Assembly (NCBI GenBank): GCA_001829505.1
Contig: MIBK01000086.1
Location: 1-5,894 of the forward strand
Reading direction: 5' to 3'
Source of the DNA: Spirochaetes bacterium RBG_16_67_19
GTDB lineage: Bacteria; Spirochaetota; Spirochaetia; SZUA-6; DRHE01
Length of the DNA: 5,894 nt
This document shows positions 5,775-5,894 of this stretch, piece by piece. Each line of letters opens with the position of its first letter. Position 1 is the first letter of the stretch. The translations under genes and the position numbers were made by a program. Below the pieces are notes generated by a model that searched no databases, had not been told where the DNA came from, and saw only the letters and a list, made by a program, of their open reading frames with translations.

Positions 5775-5831
5775 GCGGCCTGGCTTGAAGGAGCGGCCTT
5801 TGTCGCGCTGGCCAGGCGGCAGGGGCCGCTC
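5773..5831. repeat. GAGCGGCC repeats and GCCTGGC stem after the methyltransferase
   Basis: GAGCGGCC occurs directly at 5773-5780 and 5791-5798, and its reverse complement GGCCGCTC at 5824-5831. In addition, GCCTGGC (5778-5784) pairs with GCCAGGC (5811-5817). The region can fold into alternative hairpins but has no T run, so it is not a standard intrinsic terminator. Transcription may continue into the next gene, or the folds may stabilise the 3' end of the operon mRNA. Confidence 0.4.
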
Positions 5832-5880
5832 AATCGCACTCGTCACCACTCAACCGGCAGGAGGTCCGACCAGGAGAGCA

Positions 5881-5894
5881 ATGACGACACAAGG
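5881..5894 (+). CDS. Start of a further gene, cut by the window edge
   Basis: ATG ACG ACA CAA (MTTQ) begins at 5881, with AGGAG at 5872-5876 placed 4 nt before the ATG. The frame is open to the end of the window, but only four full codons are visible, so nothing can be said about function. It is 106 nt after the methyltransferase stop on the same strand and may belong to the same transcription unit, since no clear terminator separates them. Confidence 0.5.

Noticed and set aside
1..5894. CRISPR array, tRNA, rRNA or complete insertion sequence
   Set aside because: No regularly spaced repeats of CRISPR size, no tRNA cloverleaf, no rRNA signature and no transposase catalytic motif were seen on either strand.

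Overview
The window is GC-rich bacterial DNA with strong AGGAGG-type ribosome binding sites and genes all on the + strand. It looks like a chromosomal accessory region of a high-GC, probably Gram-negative bacterium. The first ~400 bases are visibly less GC-rich and seem to carry a broken exported, possibly outer-membrane, protein. Nothing in the sequence fixes the genus, and a Desulfuromonadota/Geobacter-like or Myxococcota-like host is only a guess.

Layout: (1) 1-394 holds a small gene with a perfect Shine-Dalgarno and a signal peptide. It is split by a frameshift near 110-130, so it reads as a pseudogene. (2) 395-830 has no intact gene. It is dominated by a ~278-base imperfect inverted repeat (413-690) centred at about 552. 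Its two arms encode recognisably similar peptide tails on opposite strands, and each arm carries a hairpin at the equivalent place; one hairpin (487-524) looks like a good intrinsic terminator. (3) 831-4310 encodes a 1159-residue regulator: a SARP/AfsR-type winged helix, a BTAD helical domain, a STAND/AAA-type ATPase and a long TPR-like C-terminal half. (4) 4311-4425 is a short intergenic region with three heptamer direct repeats at an 11-bp pitch, the layout expected of a SARP-type operator. (5) 4426-4980 encodes an OsmC-family protein and 4986-5774 a class I SAM-dependent methyltransferase of the ArsM-like branch; the two are separated by only 5 nt and form an operon. (6) After a 106-nt gap, a further gene starts at 5881 and runs off the window after four codons.

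Working model (inference): the large ATPase-TPR protein senses a signal and, through its N-terminal winged helix, binds the repeats at 4318-4346 to switch on the OsmC/methyltransferase operon. OsmC proteins are thiol-dependent peroxide or redox enzymes. The methyltransferase keeps one cysteine at the position of an ArsM metal-ligand cysteine but not the full ArsM set. The regulator's C-terminal half has a compact Cys cluster (C1032, C1039, C1042). A thiol-reactive, metalloid or oxidative signal is therefore a reasonable but unproven guess.
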